Origin: an uncultured Verrucomicrobiota bacterium
GTDB lineage: Bacteria; Verrucomicrobiota; Verrucomicrobiia; Verrucomicrobiales; Verrucomicrobiaceae
Assembly (NCBI GenBank): GCA_903838675.1
Contig: CAILZI010000084.1
Location: forward strand, 1 to 64,000
Direction of reading: 5' to 3'
Length of the DNA: 64,000 nucleotides
Position numbers and translations under genes: made by a program
The notes under the pieces: model-generated
Seen by the model: only the letters and a program-made list of their open reading frames with translations
Database searches by the model: none
Told to the model about the DNA's origin: nothing
Part shown: piece by piece, positions 33,380-42,456 of the stretch
How positions within the stretch are numbered: the stretch's first letter is position 1
How the letters are laid out: every line of letters begins with the position of its first letter

Positions 33380-35218
33380 ATGAGCCAGACCCACGAATTC
33401 CAGGCCGAAGTCAAACAAGTCCTCGATATCGTCATTCACAGCCTTTACACCGACCGCGAGATCTTCATTCGCGAACTCGTGTCCAACGCTGCTGACGCGA
33501 TGGAAAAGATGCGCCTTACCCAGCTCACGGAAAAAGAGGTCTTCGACCCCTCCGCCGCGCTGGAAGTCACCATCACCACCGATGAAGCCGCCCGCACCCT
33601 CACCATTGCCGATCACGGCATTGGCATGACCCGCGCCGAGCTCGTCGAAAACCTCGGCACCATCGCACACTCCGGCTCCAAAGCTTTTGCCGCAGCCCTC
33701 AAGAACGCCGGCAAGCAAAACGACGCCTCCCTCATCGGTCAGTTCGGCGTGGGCTTTTACTCGGCCTTCATGGTCGCCGACAAAGTCGAGGTCCACACCC
33801 ACTCCTGGCGCAATGACGGCGAGCACCTCGTCTGGACCAGCGATGGCAGCACCAGCTACACCATCGATGACTCCACCGAAGAAGCCCGTGGCTGCAAGAT
33901 CGTCCTGCATCTCAAGGAAGACGCCGCCGAGTTCGCCACGAAGCATCGCGTAAAGCAGGTCCTGGAAAAATACTCCAACTTCGTCAGCTTCCCCGTCATC
34001 CTCGACACCGAGCGCGTGAACACCGTTGAGGCCCTCTGGCTCAAATCCAAGGACGGCATCACCGATGAGCAGTACACTGAGTTCTATCGCTTCGCCGCCC
34101 ACGCCTTTGATGACCCCAGCTACCGCCTGCACTTCCAGGCCGAGTCCCCCATCGCCATCAATGCTCTGCTCTTCACCCCCACGCAGAACATGGAATCCTA
34201 CGGCATGGGCCAGATGGAGCCCAATGTCGGCCTCTACTGCAAAAAGGTTCTCATCGATCCAAAACCCAAGAAGCTGCTCCCTGAGTGGATGCGCTTCGTC
34301 CGCGGCGTCATCGACAGCGAAGACCTCCCTCTGAACATCTCCCGCGAGTCCATGCAGGACAGCGCCCTCGTCCGCAAACTCGGCGACGTCGTCGCCAAGC
34401 GCCTGCTCAAGCACCTCGACAAGGAGGCAGTCGAAGACCCGAAGAAGTACAACGATTTCTACGCCAGCTTCAGCCGCTTCTTCAAGGAAGGCATCGCCAC
34501 CGACCACACCCATCGCGACGCCATCGCCAAGCTCCTGCGCTTTGAATCCAGCATGACCGAGCCCGGCGAAACCGTCAGCCTCACCGAATACGTGAAGCGC
34601 ATGAAGGAAGACCAGAAGGAAATCTACTACCAGGTCTCCACCTCCCGCAGCACCATCGAAAGCGGCCCCTACGTAGCCGCTTTCAAGGCCAAGGGCTTCG
34701 AAGTACTCTACATGTTTGAGCACATCGACGAGTACGTCATCTCCAGCCTCAACAAGTTCGAGGACAAAGACCTCAAGTCCGTCAACGCCCCCGACATCGA
34801 TCTCGGCGAAGACACCAGCGAAGGCGAAGCCCTCACGGAAAGTGACGCCACCTCCCTTTGCGACTGGATCAAAGAACGCCTCGTCAGCCAGGTCGAAACC
34901 GTTCGCACCGGCAAGCGCCTCGTCGGCAGCCCCGCCCTTGTGCTCACTCCTGAAGGCGAAATGAGCCCGCAGATCCGTCAGATGATGAAGGCCATGGGCA
35001 AGGACGGCGACATGCCCGGATCGAAGGTCATCTTCGAAATCAATCCGCGTAACCAGCTCGTCCGCAATCTCTCCGCCCTCCGCTCCAAAGACCCCGAAAC
35101 CGCCGGCCTCATCACCGACCAGATTCTCGACAACGCCCTCCTCTCCGCCGGCCTCCTCGACGAGCCTCAGCGCATCATCGAGCGCACCCAGAAGCTCATG
35201 GAAAAGCTCTCCGCGTAG
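33380..35218 (+). CDS. htpG: Molecular chaperone HtpG (Hsp90)
   Basis: A 612-residue bacterial Hsp90. The GHKL ATPase starts MSQTHEFQAEVKQVLDIV. The catalytic Glu and N-box lie in IRELVSNAADA, with DHGIGMTRAEL, GTIAHSGSKAF and GQFGVGFYSAFMVADKV for the ATP lid and glycine loops. The middle domain has IVDSEDLPLNISRE-type residues (GVIDSEDLPLNISREM-like), and the C-terminal dimerisation region ends in KLMEKLSA. The start at 33380 begins with the family's N-terminus; an earlier start would add 76 non-homologous residues. It folds client proteins in the cytosol under stress. Its antisense strand is open for 685 codons, purely from codon bias. Confidence 0.97.
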   Translation: MSQTHEFQAEVKQVLDIVIHSLYTDREIFIRELVSNAADAMEKMRLTQLTEKEVFDPSAALEVTITTDEAARTLTIADHGIGMTRAELVENLGTIAHSGSKAFAAALKNAGKQNDASLIGQFGVGFYSAFMVADKVEVHTHSWRNDGEHLVWTSDGSTSYTIDDSTEEARGCKIVLHLKEDAAEFATKHRVKQVLEKYSNFVSFPVILDTERVNTVEALWLKSKDGITDEQYTEFYRFAAHAFDDPSYRLHFQAESPIAINALLFTPTQNMESYGMGQMEPNVGLYCKKVLIDPKPKKLLPEWMRFVRGVIDSEDLPLNISRESMQDSALVRKLGDVVAKRLLKHLDKEAVEDPKKYNDFYASFSRFFKEGIATDHTHRDAIAKLLRFESSMTEPGETVSLTEYVKRMKEDQKEIYYQVSTSRSTIESGPYVAAFKAKGFEVLYMFEHIDEYVISSLNKFEDKDLKSVNAPDIDLGEDTSEGEALTESDATSLCDWIKERLVSQVETVRTGKRLVGSPALVLTPEGEMSPQIRQMMKAMGKDGDMPGSKVIFEINPRNQLVRNLSALRSKDPETAGLITDQILDNALLSAGLLDEPQRIIERTQKLMEKLSA

Positions 35219-35675
35219 GCGCGGAAACCAGCGTGTCGCAAACTCATCCCCGCATCGCGTAGCCGCAGCCCCAATTTGGACTGCGGTTGCGCAGTGAGGC
35301 ACGAACGCAGCTACCGCTTTCGACGGGCTGGGTGGCTTTTTGCGTGCCATGCTCCATTCGAATGCGGGAGCCGGTGATTGTTCGCAGGCAAGTCACCTTG
35401 TGCCCGCCACGAGACCCACGAAAGCGGCTCATAAGACCTCTTTCTTCCATAAGGGACGCATGCACATCGCAGGATGGGTGTGGCGACAGCCCGCCCGTCT
35501 GCGAGCGTGTGACAACACCCCGCGACTCGCAGGCCCCAGCGCGGCGTGGTCCGCACTCTCCGAGTGCGGGGTTCGGATCAGACCTCACATACATCAAATG
35601 CCCTGCCCCAAGTAATCGCGCGCGAAGAACCAAACCTCCGCTTGCACCTTCGCGCCCTTCCGCCTTCATGCCCGC
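35219..35675. repeat. Intergenic region with REP-like hairpin
   Basis: No gene is supported. A family A hairpin (CCGCACTCTCCGAGTGCGG) lies at 35551-35569. The stretch around 35265-35330 (AATTTGGACTGCGG and CTACCGCTTTCG) resembles repeats I associate with this phylum, from memory. Confidence 0.55.
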
Positions 35676-36281
35676 ATGATCGCCTTCCTTCGCGGCCTCC
35701 TCGCCGAAGCTCTCCCGCACCGTGCCACAATCGACGTCAACGGCGTGGGCTACCTCGTCCTCATCCCTCTCACCACTTTCGACAAACTCCCGCAGCTAGG
35801 TGAAGAAGTGCAGCTTCTCACCCACTACCACGTCACCGACCGCGACCACACCCTCTTCGGCTTCATCACTCCAGACGAGCGCGATCTCTTCCGCCTCCTC
35901 ATGGACCGCGTCTCCGGCATCGGCCCCAAGATGGCCCTCAGCGTCCTCAGCGGCATGCCCGTCGCCGCCTTCAAAGACGCCGTCATCAGCGGCGATGTAA
36001 AATCCCTCTCCCGCATCAAAGGCGTCGGTGGCAAAACCGCCGAACGCATCGTGCTCGAGCTCAAGGACAAAGTCGGCGTCGTCGATGCCTGGCAGGCCTC
36101 CCGCACCGCCAAAGGCGCCCACGATCCAAAACAGGAAGCCCAGACCGACGCCGTTCTCGGCCTCATCGCCCTCGGCTACAAGCAGACCGAAGCCATCAAA
36201 GCCGTCAACGACCTCGCCAAACAGCCCGGCATGGACACCGCCGACAAACTCATCCGCGAAGCCCTTCGCAGCATGAATTAA
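35676..36281 (+). CDS. ruvA: Holliday junction branch migration protein RuvA
   Basis: A 201-residue RuvA. Domain I (OB fold) is MIAFLRGLLAEALPHRATID onward with NGVGYLV. Domain II has the two HhH motifs VSGIGPKMALSVLSG and IKGVGGKTAERIVLELKDK. Domain III is the three-helix C-terminus DAVLGLIALGYKQTEA. It tetramerises on Holliday junctions and recruits RuvB; ruvB and ruvC are not in the window. The start and length are standard. Confidence 0.97.
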   Translation: MIAFLRGLLAEALPHRATIDVNGVGYLVLIPLTTFDKLPQLGEEVQLLTHYHVTDRDHTLFGFITPDERDLFRLLMDRVSGIGPKMALSVLSGMPVAAFKDAVISGDVKSLSRIKGVGGKTAERIVLELKDKVGVVDAWQASRTAKGAHDPKQEAQTDAVLGLIALGYKQTEAIKAVNDLAKQPGMDTADKLIREALRSMN

Positions 36282-36355
36282 AGTAGCCTTGCTACTGCGC
36301 AACAAGAACCTCAGGGTTCCACTGAAAACCGCTTAACTTCAAGAACGGCAAAATC

Positions 36356-36985
36356 ATGAGTTTGGACAGATTCAAATCAATCTACACAGTCACCGCACAG
36401 TCAGAGAATCAGCTCTCATCAAACGAACCAGCGTTCCCTGTTTCTGACCTCGCGCCCATAATTGCAGAACTCGGCGGGCAAACCTTCAATCATGGAGTGT
36501 TCCGCGTGTTTCGTGCCGACCAGATTCCTGCAGCAGTGCAGGACATGGAAAGCATGTTCCCTCAGTATCGCGGAAGGCTTGTGCCTTTCGCCTTCGATTG
36601 GCTAGGGCGGCACTTTGCCTTGGATCTGGCAAAGGGCGACAATGGCCAGCCTCAGATGCTCATGCTCGAAGTAGGATCGGGTCAGGCGATGATAATTCCA
36701 GTCCCAGTGTGGGACTTCCTCAATGTGGAATTGGTCGAGTATGCGGCTGATGCTCTTGCCACTTCGTTTTGGCAGGAATGGAGGAGCCTCAATCCTGCCG
36801 ATCTGGCTTTCACAGACTGTGTCGGCTACAAAGTGCCCCTCTTCCTCGGTGGCGCTGATGTCGTGGCCAATTTGGAAGTGAGTGACATGAGCGTCTATGT
36901 CGAGCTGTGCTGCCAGCTACGGAACAAAACCCGGAAACTCCCTCCAGGCCAGTCCATAGGCAGCGTCGCTTTAAAAGATGTGTGA
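36356..36985 (+). CDS. GAD-like/Tdi1-type (DUF1851) immunity-like protein
   Basis: A 209-residue protein. The first half (FNHGVFRVFRADQIPAAVQDM onward) fits GAD-related domains, and the C-terminal EVSDMSVYVELCCQLRNKTR plus LPPGQSIG is the conserved end of Tdi1-like type VI immunity proteins. The Tdi1 of Agrobacterium neutralises a DNase effector. Here no effector or T6SS gene is adjacent, so it would be an orphan. The gene is AT-richer than ruvA, only 74 bp upstream, which suggests separate origin. Confidence 0.6.
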   Translation: MSLDRFKSIYTVTAQSENQLSSNEPAFPVSDLAPIIAELGGQTFNHGVFRVFRADQIPAAVQDMESMFPQYRGRLVPFAFDWLGRHFALDLAKGDNGQPQMLMLEVGSGQAMIIPVPVWDFLNVELVEYAADALATSFWQEWRSLNPADLAFTDCVGYKVPLFLGGADVVANLEVSDMSVYVELCCQLRNKTRKLPPGQSIGSVALKDV

Positions 36986-37617
36986 CATGAATGGCAATCG
37001 GTTAAGATATGGTTCCGTGCGTTTACAGCCTTGCTTCTTCAGTCTTCTTGAGCCCTGAAGGGGCGGCATATTGTAGCCCAGGGCCGCCGAGTCTTGACGA
37101 GGCCGCCCTGGGTTATTGCCAGCAATGCCGGGAAGCAAATCCAAGACTTCGCCACACCCCACGCTCACCAGCAGCGTTTACATTGAACTCCGCCGCGTAT
37201 CAGTCGCGCTGAGCCCTCCAAAATCCACGATGAACACCCTTAACCGAGTGCCATCCATGCATGACATCAGTCACACCATCGGATGGCGGAGCCTTCCCAA
37301 CCAGAGCCCGGGAGCGCGGGCCTCCGAGCCCGCAGCAGGTTGTCCGCGCATGGCGGGAGTTCTTCCATGCAGTCTGTCGCCAGCACACATGGGACATCAG
37401 TGCCGCCATCGGATGACGGAGCCATCCCAGCCTGTAGCGAGGGATTGAGCGAAGAGGCCCTCTTGCCCGCCGGTCGTTGAATAACTTTGGAAACGGTAAC
37501 AGCGACATCCCTCGTAAACGCGCACATCATTCGCCCAGGCACTCGCATCGCGTAGAGATGCCAGCGCTCATGTCCCTGATCTCACGCCCCCGACTCCTCG
37601 CCCCCGACTCCTCGCCC
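36986..37617. repeat. Repeat-rich intergenic region
   Basis: No gene is supported. It contains a family C copy (about 37048-37200) and family E sequences at about 37278 and 37412-37460 (GGATGACGGAGCCATCCC, CCTGTAGCGAGGGATTGAGCG). Confidence 0.6.
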
Positions 37618-40341
37618 CTACTTCAAACTCTTGATATACAAAATCAGACTCTCAATCTGCCCCTCGTTGAGAATGCCATTATAAATCGGCATCCCCGTAT
37701 CAAACTTCTCAAACCCCTTCACGACCTTCGCACTCGGATTCGTGATCGACTCACGCAGATAGGTCTCATCCGCCTTAAACTTGCCCTTCTGCCCCTTTGC
37801 GATTTCTCGCTCGCTGCCATACAGCCCCTTCCAGCTCGGCCCCACCTTGCCCACCAGAGTGCCATCAATGCTGTGGCAGGCCATGCAGCCAAACATCTGA
37901 TACAGCCGCTCGCCCTCCTCCGCAGTCGCCTTCACCGTCGCCACCGCAGCCGCTTTGCGCGGTGTGAGATCCACCTTCAGATTTTCATCAAAGCCTTCCT
38001 TCTTCGCATCAAACGTCATGAGCTCCCACGGTGAAAAATACGCCGTGTTCTCCGCCTTCAAACCATCCGCGCTCTTCAGCCCCCAGCCGATGCGCATCTG
38101 GTGCACGCCCGCCTTCATGTCAGGAAAGCCCACCAGCACGCTCATCCCATCCTTGCTCAGATACGCGCTGCTCGCCGTCATCCACTCCTGACCGCTGCTG
38201 CCATCCAGTTTCAAATGCGGCGAGCCATACTCAAAGGTGCGTTTGTAGTTCCAGCGCTCAGCATTGAAGCTGTCCGGATCAGTCGCCAGCTTCGTATCCA
38301 GCTTCGCATTGAAGCGCAGCAGCAGCCCCTTGTCCGTCGGCGTCACTTCCTTGATCAGCACCCGCGGCTTGTCCGTGTAGCGCACCCGAGCAAATCCGCT
38401 GATCTTCTTCACCACCGTCCCCCACACCTGGAAGCCCACCACATAGAGCTGCCCGTCCGCCGGATTCACCACCGCATTCAGCGTCGGGAAATCAAAGTTG
38501 CGGTTAAAGCTCACCACCGCCGCCTGCGGCTTTTCAAAATGCGGATTCATCAGCACCCGGAACAGCTCCGGCCGGTTGTAACCGATGTGGATCAGCTCCC
38601 CATTCACCGGTCCCATCTTCGCGTCGATGAGCCACGTCTGCGTCACCCCGCTCGGATTCACCGGATGCGGCAGCCACGTCAGCGGCTCCGTGATCGTCTC
38701 CGGATACTTCTCCTTCGGCGCAATCGTCGGCAGATGCCCGTAGAAGTGATGATCCGAAATAATATGCAGCGGCGTGGACGGCACATAGTTGCCCTGCTGA
38801 TCGCTCGCCGTCACCAGCCCCGTCTTCGGGTTCACTCCAATGAACGGCTGCCGCAACCCATACCCAATCACCTCCATCGACTTCCCATCCGGCGCGATCT
38901 TGATCACCGTCCCATTGTGCTTGCCATAGGTCGTCCCTTCCTGACCGCCCTTCGAAATATACAGCTCCCCCTTCGGCCCCAGCTTCATCGAATTCGGAAA
39001 CTCCCGCGTCTCCGCCGTCTGCGCAAAGAGATTGCAGAACATCTCATACCGGTCGCACTCCTTGTCACCATTCGTGTCCACCAGCTTCCAGATCCCATTG
39101 CGATCAAAGACCAGCAGATCAACATTCGACAACAAACTCCCCGCATCGGCCTTCGGGCCCCGCTTGGATTCAATGTTCAAGGTTGAATGTTCAGCGTTCA
39201 ATGTTCTCGGCCGTGCCACAATGCTCATCGGCTCATGCAGCCCGCTCGCAAACCTCTTCCACGTCACCTTCTCCAAATCCCCCTTCAAGCCCGAGATCAG
39301 CCACACATCCCCATCAAACGTCACCCCCGCCGCATCCCCCTGGTCATTCAAAAACGCCACATCCGCCAGCCGCACATTCCGCTTCCATGGATTGTCCAAG
39401 GGCAGGGGTATTTCATCGTTAACGTAAGCGTCCGGCTTGGTTGAAAGGATGGCGCTGGTGGTGAGTGTTTGGGGCCAAAGAGCTTTTTCTCCTTTGCTTG
39501 CTGTTGTTTCAGCACGGACTCCGATGCCTGGCAATGTCACTGAAGCACTTCCTTGCAAGTCTGCTGAATCAAACCCGAGGATGATTTTTCCCGTCGAGAG
39601 CATGGTTTCGAAAGAGGATTTCGCTGCATATGAAATTGCAGCATTGGTCATTCTTGGATTTACCAAGCCAGCAACCAATAAAAGAGGCTGCTTATGCGGG
39701 GCGACAACTACATCGATTTGAATTCCTCGAGTGGTCGTTCTCAATGTCTCAATGACGCGAACCCCTTCGATCTCCAATTCGAGCGATGCCCCTCCGCTGC
39801 CCTGATTCACGGATACTAAGCGAGACTTAGCAACCGGCCCTCTCCCCACCTCCTCCGGACTCGGCGTCGGCTCACGCGGATCCACAAAGCTCGGCTTCTC
39901 CCCCACCTGCCACCCCGGATAAATCCCATTCGCCAGCCACACCTTCCCAATCGGTTTCGGCAGATACTCCTGCCCGTCCTTCGTCTTCTGCCCCGCCACA
40001 TGGTAGGACCCCGGTGCCAGCGCATCCGCACTCACCGGCGGCTTCCCAGCCTCGCCTTCCCAGATGCACGCAATGCGCAGCAGATCCGTATCAAAGCACG
40101 CCCACAGATTGTGCCCCAGATTCAAAACAATCCCACGCGGCGTCAGGTTGTCCTTCGGAAAACCTTCCCCCACCTCCCGCGCATCCAGCACGCTGCTGAA
40201 AAACGGAAAATTCTTCTCCACAAAATCCCCCCACGGCGACGGCGCAGCAGGAGCCTCCGCCACCTTGGGCTTGGCAGGTTTGTCTGCAGCGAGCGCGGCA
40301 GCAGCAAAGGACAGAAACACGAGGAACGGGCGAAACTTCAT
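37618..40341 (-). CDS. Large secreted DUF6797 / haem c-domain protein
   Basis: A 907-residue exported protein. The signal peptide MKFRPFLVFLSFAAAALA fixes the start at 40341. A beta-propeller-like membrane-bound-dehydrogenase region (about 330-700) includes NSMKLGPKGELYISKGGQEG. A cytochrome c domain has CMACH at about residue 819, with the distal Met probably in DTGMPIYNG. This architecture is widespread in Planctomycetes and Verrucomicrobia, often linked to sugar oxidation, with electrons passed on through haem. Two oddities stand out: a palindromic repeat inserted in frame around residues 377-392, and an AT-richer patch at about 39420-39835. No DUF1080 domain is visible in this copy. Confidence 0.8.
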   Translation of the reverse strand: MKFRPFLVFLSFAAAALAADKPAKPKVAEAPAAPSPWGDFVEKNFPFFSSVLDAREVGEGFPKDNLTPRGIVLNLGHNLWACFDTDLLRIACIWEGEAGKPPVSADALAPGSYHVAGQKTKDGQEYLPKPIGKVWLANGIYPGWQVGEKPSFVDPREPTPSPEEVGRGPVAKSRLVSVNQGSGGASLELEIEGVRVIETLRTTTRGIQIDVVVAPHKQPLLLVAGLVNPRMTNAAISYAAKSSFETMLSTGKIILGFDSADLQGSASVTLPGIGVRAETTASKGEKALWPQTLTTSAILSTKPDAYVNDEIPLPLDNPWKRNVRLADVAFLNDQGDAAGVTFDGDVWLISGLKGDLEKVTWKRFASGLHEPMSIVARPRTLNAEHSTLNIESKRGPKADAGSLLSNVDLLVFDRNGIWKLVDTNGDKECDRYEMFCNLFAQTAETREFPNSMKLGPKGELYISKGGQEGTTYGKHNGTVIKIAPDGKSMEVIGYGLRQPFIGVNPKTGLVTASDQQGNYVPSTPLHIISDHHFYGHLPTIAPKEKYPETITEPLTWLPHPVNPSGVTQTWLIDAKMGPVNGELIHIGYNRPELFRVLMNPHFEKPQAAVVSFNRNFDFPTLNAVVNPADGQLYVVGFQVWGTVVKKISGFARVRYTDKPRVLIKEVTPTDKGLLLRFNAKLDTKLATDPDSFNAERWNYKRTFEYGSPHLKLDGSSGQEWMTASSAYLSKDGMSVLVGFPDMKAGVHQMRIGWGLKSADGLKAENTAYFSPWELMTFDAKKEGFDENLKVDLTPRKAAAVATVKATAEEGERLYQMFGCMACHSIDGTLVGKVGPSWKGLYGSEREIAKGQKGKFKADETYLRESITNPSAKVVKGFEKFDTGMPIYNGILNEGQIESLILYIKSLK
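39168..39210. repeat. Palindromic small repeat inserted in frame in a coding gene
   Basis: The sequence ATGTTCAAGGTTGAATGTTC is part of a GTTGAA/TTCAAC-type repeat also seen in intergenic DNA at about 61203-61230 (GAATGTTGAATGTAGAACG). On the minus strand it adds LNAEHSTLNIE to the haem protein without breaking the frame. Confidence 0.65.
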
Positions 40342-40392
40342 GAGAAACACAGAACAGGCCTGGAGCATCGAATCTGTCAATCATGGAGTGGT

Positions 40393-40445
40393 CCGCACAT
40401 TCCATGTGCGGTCTGGAATCCGGCCACCGCACTCGGAGAGTGCGG
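40393..40445. repeat. Two REP-like hairpins (family A), opposite orientation
   Basis: CCGCACATTCCATGTGCGG (40393-40411) and CCGCACTCGGAGAGTGCGG (40427-40445) lie 20 bp before the RAYT stop on its 3' side. Other copies are at 35551, 41138, 49741 and 50217. The paired, inverted layout is that of a REP cluster (BIME-like). Confidence 0.75.
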
Positions 40446-40464
40446 CCCACGCCACGCTGCGGCC

Positions 40465-41115
40465 TCAGTCTGCTCTTTGCCACAGAGTAAACTCATCCTC
40501 CTTCAATCCAGCCTTGGCCGGATTCTCGGAGATGTAACGGCGGAATTTCATGAAGGCGGCCTCATTGCGAACCAGATGATCAAAACTCTCATCCTGCCAG
40601 AATCTCCCACGCTGTCCGAGTGCTTGATTGATTTGTTTGGCCGTCCAGCGCTTCCACGATACCACCTGGGCCAGCATTGTCTCACGCGCCATGCCACCAA
40701 CGAGGACATGCACATGATTCGGCATCACCACAAAATCTCCCAGCTTGTACCTCTGACCATCAAAGCACCTCAAAGTATCCACGACGATCTGCCGCAGGTT
40801 TGGATCACGAAGGACACAAGCCCCATGGCAGGCGTCGACCTCAGACTCTAGCTGGGTGGTGAACTGACGAAAATCACGCCGTTCCCCATCGGTCAGTTCT
40901 TCCACCAGCAGCCGCCAGTCCTTCACTTCAGTATCAATGCCACGATCCAACAGCCAGTCATCACGTTCTAGCCTCCATCGCTCCCACACCTGCTTTGGAA
41001 TCGAATCCGCCGTGCGCCAGGTGATGAAATAAGTGGCCCCCGACTGATCCCAATGAGGCAGATGCCCCTGGGTAATCGCCAGGGGCCCAAGAGGATCGAA
41101 AAACCGAAACGACAT
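40465..41115 (-). CDS. REP-associated tyrosine transposase (RAYT, Y1_Tnp)
   Basis: A 216-residue single-copy transposase-like protein. The HUH motif is MPNHVHVLV (HVH at 134-136) and the catalytic Tyr probably Tyr194 in FRRYISENPAKAGL. ATYFITWRTADSIP is the typical RAYT N-terminus. RAYTs nick and mobilise REP sequences. The start at 41115 follows family convention; upstream residues are not homologous. Family A hairpins flank the gene on both sides (40393-40445 and 41138-41156), so it is the likely source of these repeats. All catalytic residues are present. Confidence 0.88.
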   Translation of the reverse strand: MSFRFFDPLGPLAITQGHLPHWDQSGATYFITWRTADSIPKQVWERWRLERDDWLLDRGIDTEVKDWRLLVEELTDGERRDFRQFTTQLESEVDACHGACVLRDPNLRQIVVDTLRCFDGQRYKLGDFVVMPNHVHVLVGGMARETMLAQVVSWKRWTAKQINQALGQRGRFWQDESFDHLVRNEAAFMKFRRYISENPAKAGLKEDEFTLWQRAD

Positions 41116-41137
41116 CGCAAATCCAGCGTGAAGTGGT

Positions 41138-41156
41138 CCGCACATTCCATGTGCGG
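41138..41156. repeat. REP-like hairpin (family A) upstream of RAYT
   Basis: CCGCACATTCCATGTGCGG, identical to the copy at 40393-40411, preceded by GTGGT in the same way. It lies between RAYT and the beta-lactamase-fold gene. Confidence 0.75.
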
Positions 41157-41171
41157 TCTGTAGTTTGGATC

Positions 41172-42401
41172 CTACTCCACCCTCACCGCCGCGCACACCA
41201 TCTCCAGCACCCGGTTCAGCGAAGCCGCACCGCTTCCTTCCATAAATGCATTCCCCGGAATCGGCTGCCAGTTGTCCCGGTCATGCTTCTGCTCAGGCTG
41301 CGGGATCAGCGTCAGCGTCGGGTCATACTGTCCGTCCTTGCCGCCCAGCTTGTAAATCACCAGATCCAGCGACGGCACCACATACAGGCAAAACCCACCC
41401 GCACCCGATTTCCAAAACGCATCCTTCGGCGCACCCGCCACATGCCCGTCCGCGTTGTGCTCAAACTGCAGCGAGAACGGCGTGTGCGGATTGTACGGGC
41501 TCCACGTCTGGCACTTCTTGATGTAATCCGCCGGCACCAGTTGCTGATCCTTCCACTTGCCACCATGCGCCAGGCAGTAGCCCATGCGCACCGCATCCGT
41601 CGCATGCAGCGCCGTGCTCCCCGCGCCATTCGCGTGCGGCATCACATAGTCACCCCGGTGCAGGCAGTAGTCCCACGCACCCCAGCCCTGCGGCTTCGCC
41701 AGCCGCGCATCAATGTAATCCTTCAGCTCCATTCCAGTCACATGCCGCAGCACGATGCTCGCAACGTGCGGGGAAGGGGAGGAATACGAATACCCGGCCC
41801 CCGGATTCGTCCACAGCGGCACATTGAGCGAAGACTTGTCCAGATCCTTGATATTCTGCCCCGGCACCGGCTTCAGCTGCTGCGCCTTCGGATCACCTTT
41901 CACATACCCTGTCGGCGTCTGCCCTTCGCCCCAGTAGCCGCCCGTCATGCACAGCAGCTGCCCCAGCGTGATCTCCGCCTTGCGCGGATCATTCAGCGGA
42001 TAAGCTTCCGGCAGATACTTCGCAGTAAACACCTTCGTATCCAGCCCCTCAGGGATCTTGTCCTTAAACTCATGCAGCATGATCCCACACGCGATGCTGC
42101 AAAAAGCCTTCCCAGTGGATGCCATGTCCGGATTGCTGTTGCGGCTCGCACGGCCAAAGTATTTCTCAAACACCAGATACCCCTTGTGTACCACCACCAG
42201 CCCGCCGTTTCCCGTGGAGCGCTCCGTCATCGTATACGCAGGCTCCAGCTTCACCAGATCCATGCCCCCCAGCTCCCGGCATTCCTTCTCCCCCTTCGCC
42301 TCACGCCAGCCTCCGGCACTGTCCGGCGGAGGAAAATAAACATCAGCAGCGTGCAGAGATGCAGAGGCAAAAACAAGGGCGGTCAGAATTCGAAAGCTCA
42401 T
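41172..42401 (-). CDS. Secreted serine hydrolase, beta-lactamase (class C) fold
   Basis: A 409-residue exported protein. The signal peptide ends near ASLHAAD. The SxxK motif is ASTGK (Ser95, Lys98), and the second motif is in the YSYSSPSP region (YxS type). LLCMTGGYWGEG and GFCLYVVPSLDLVIYKLGG fit the fold. Such proteins are usually esterases or peptidases rather than true beta-lactamases. The SxxK pair is intact. It reads away from RAYT with a REP hairpin in between. Confidence 0.8.
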   Translation of the reverse strand: MSFRILTALVFASASLHAADVYFPPPDSAGGWREAKGEKECRELGGMDLVKLEPAYTMTERSTGNGGLVVVHKGYLVFEKYFGRASRNSNPDMASTGKAFCSIACGIMLHEFKDKIPEGLDTKVFTAKYLPEAYPLNDPRKAEITLGQLLCMTGGYWGEGQTPTGYVKGDPKAQQLKPVPGQNIKDLDKSSLNVPLWTNPGAGYSYSSPSPHVASIVLRHVTGMELKDYIDARLAKPQGWGAWDYCLHRGDYVMPHANGAGSTALHATDAVRMGYCLAHGGKWKDQQLVPADYIKKCQTWSPYNPHTPFSLQFEHNADGHVAGAPKDAFWKSGAGGFCLYVVPSLDLVIYKLGGKDGQYDPTLTLIPQPEQKHDRDNWQPIPGNAFMEGSGAASLNRVLEMVCAAVRVE

Positions 42402-42456
42402 GGTCCATCACCATGAAATGCCCCACCCCATCTGGCCAGCTTCATTTTGCCCCACC

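Noticed and set aside
33293..35350. A 685-codon open frame opposite htpG on the minus strand
   Set aside because: It is antisense to a certain Hsp90 gene and its residues (Gly/Val/Asp-rich strings) reflect the C-rich codon bias.
38101..39186. A 361-codon plus-strand frame opposite the 907-residue haem protein
   Set aside because: It is rich in His/Arg/Leu/Pro as expected for the complement of the gene; no domain is visible.
41133..42416. A 427-codon plus-strand frame opposite the beta-lactamase-fold gene
   Set aside because: It is antisense to a gene with SxxK motif and signal peptide, and its own composition is abnormal (Arg/His/Pro).
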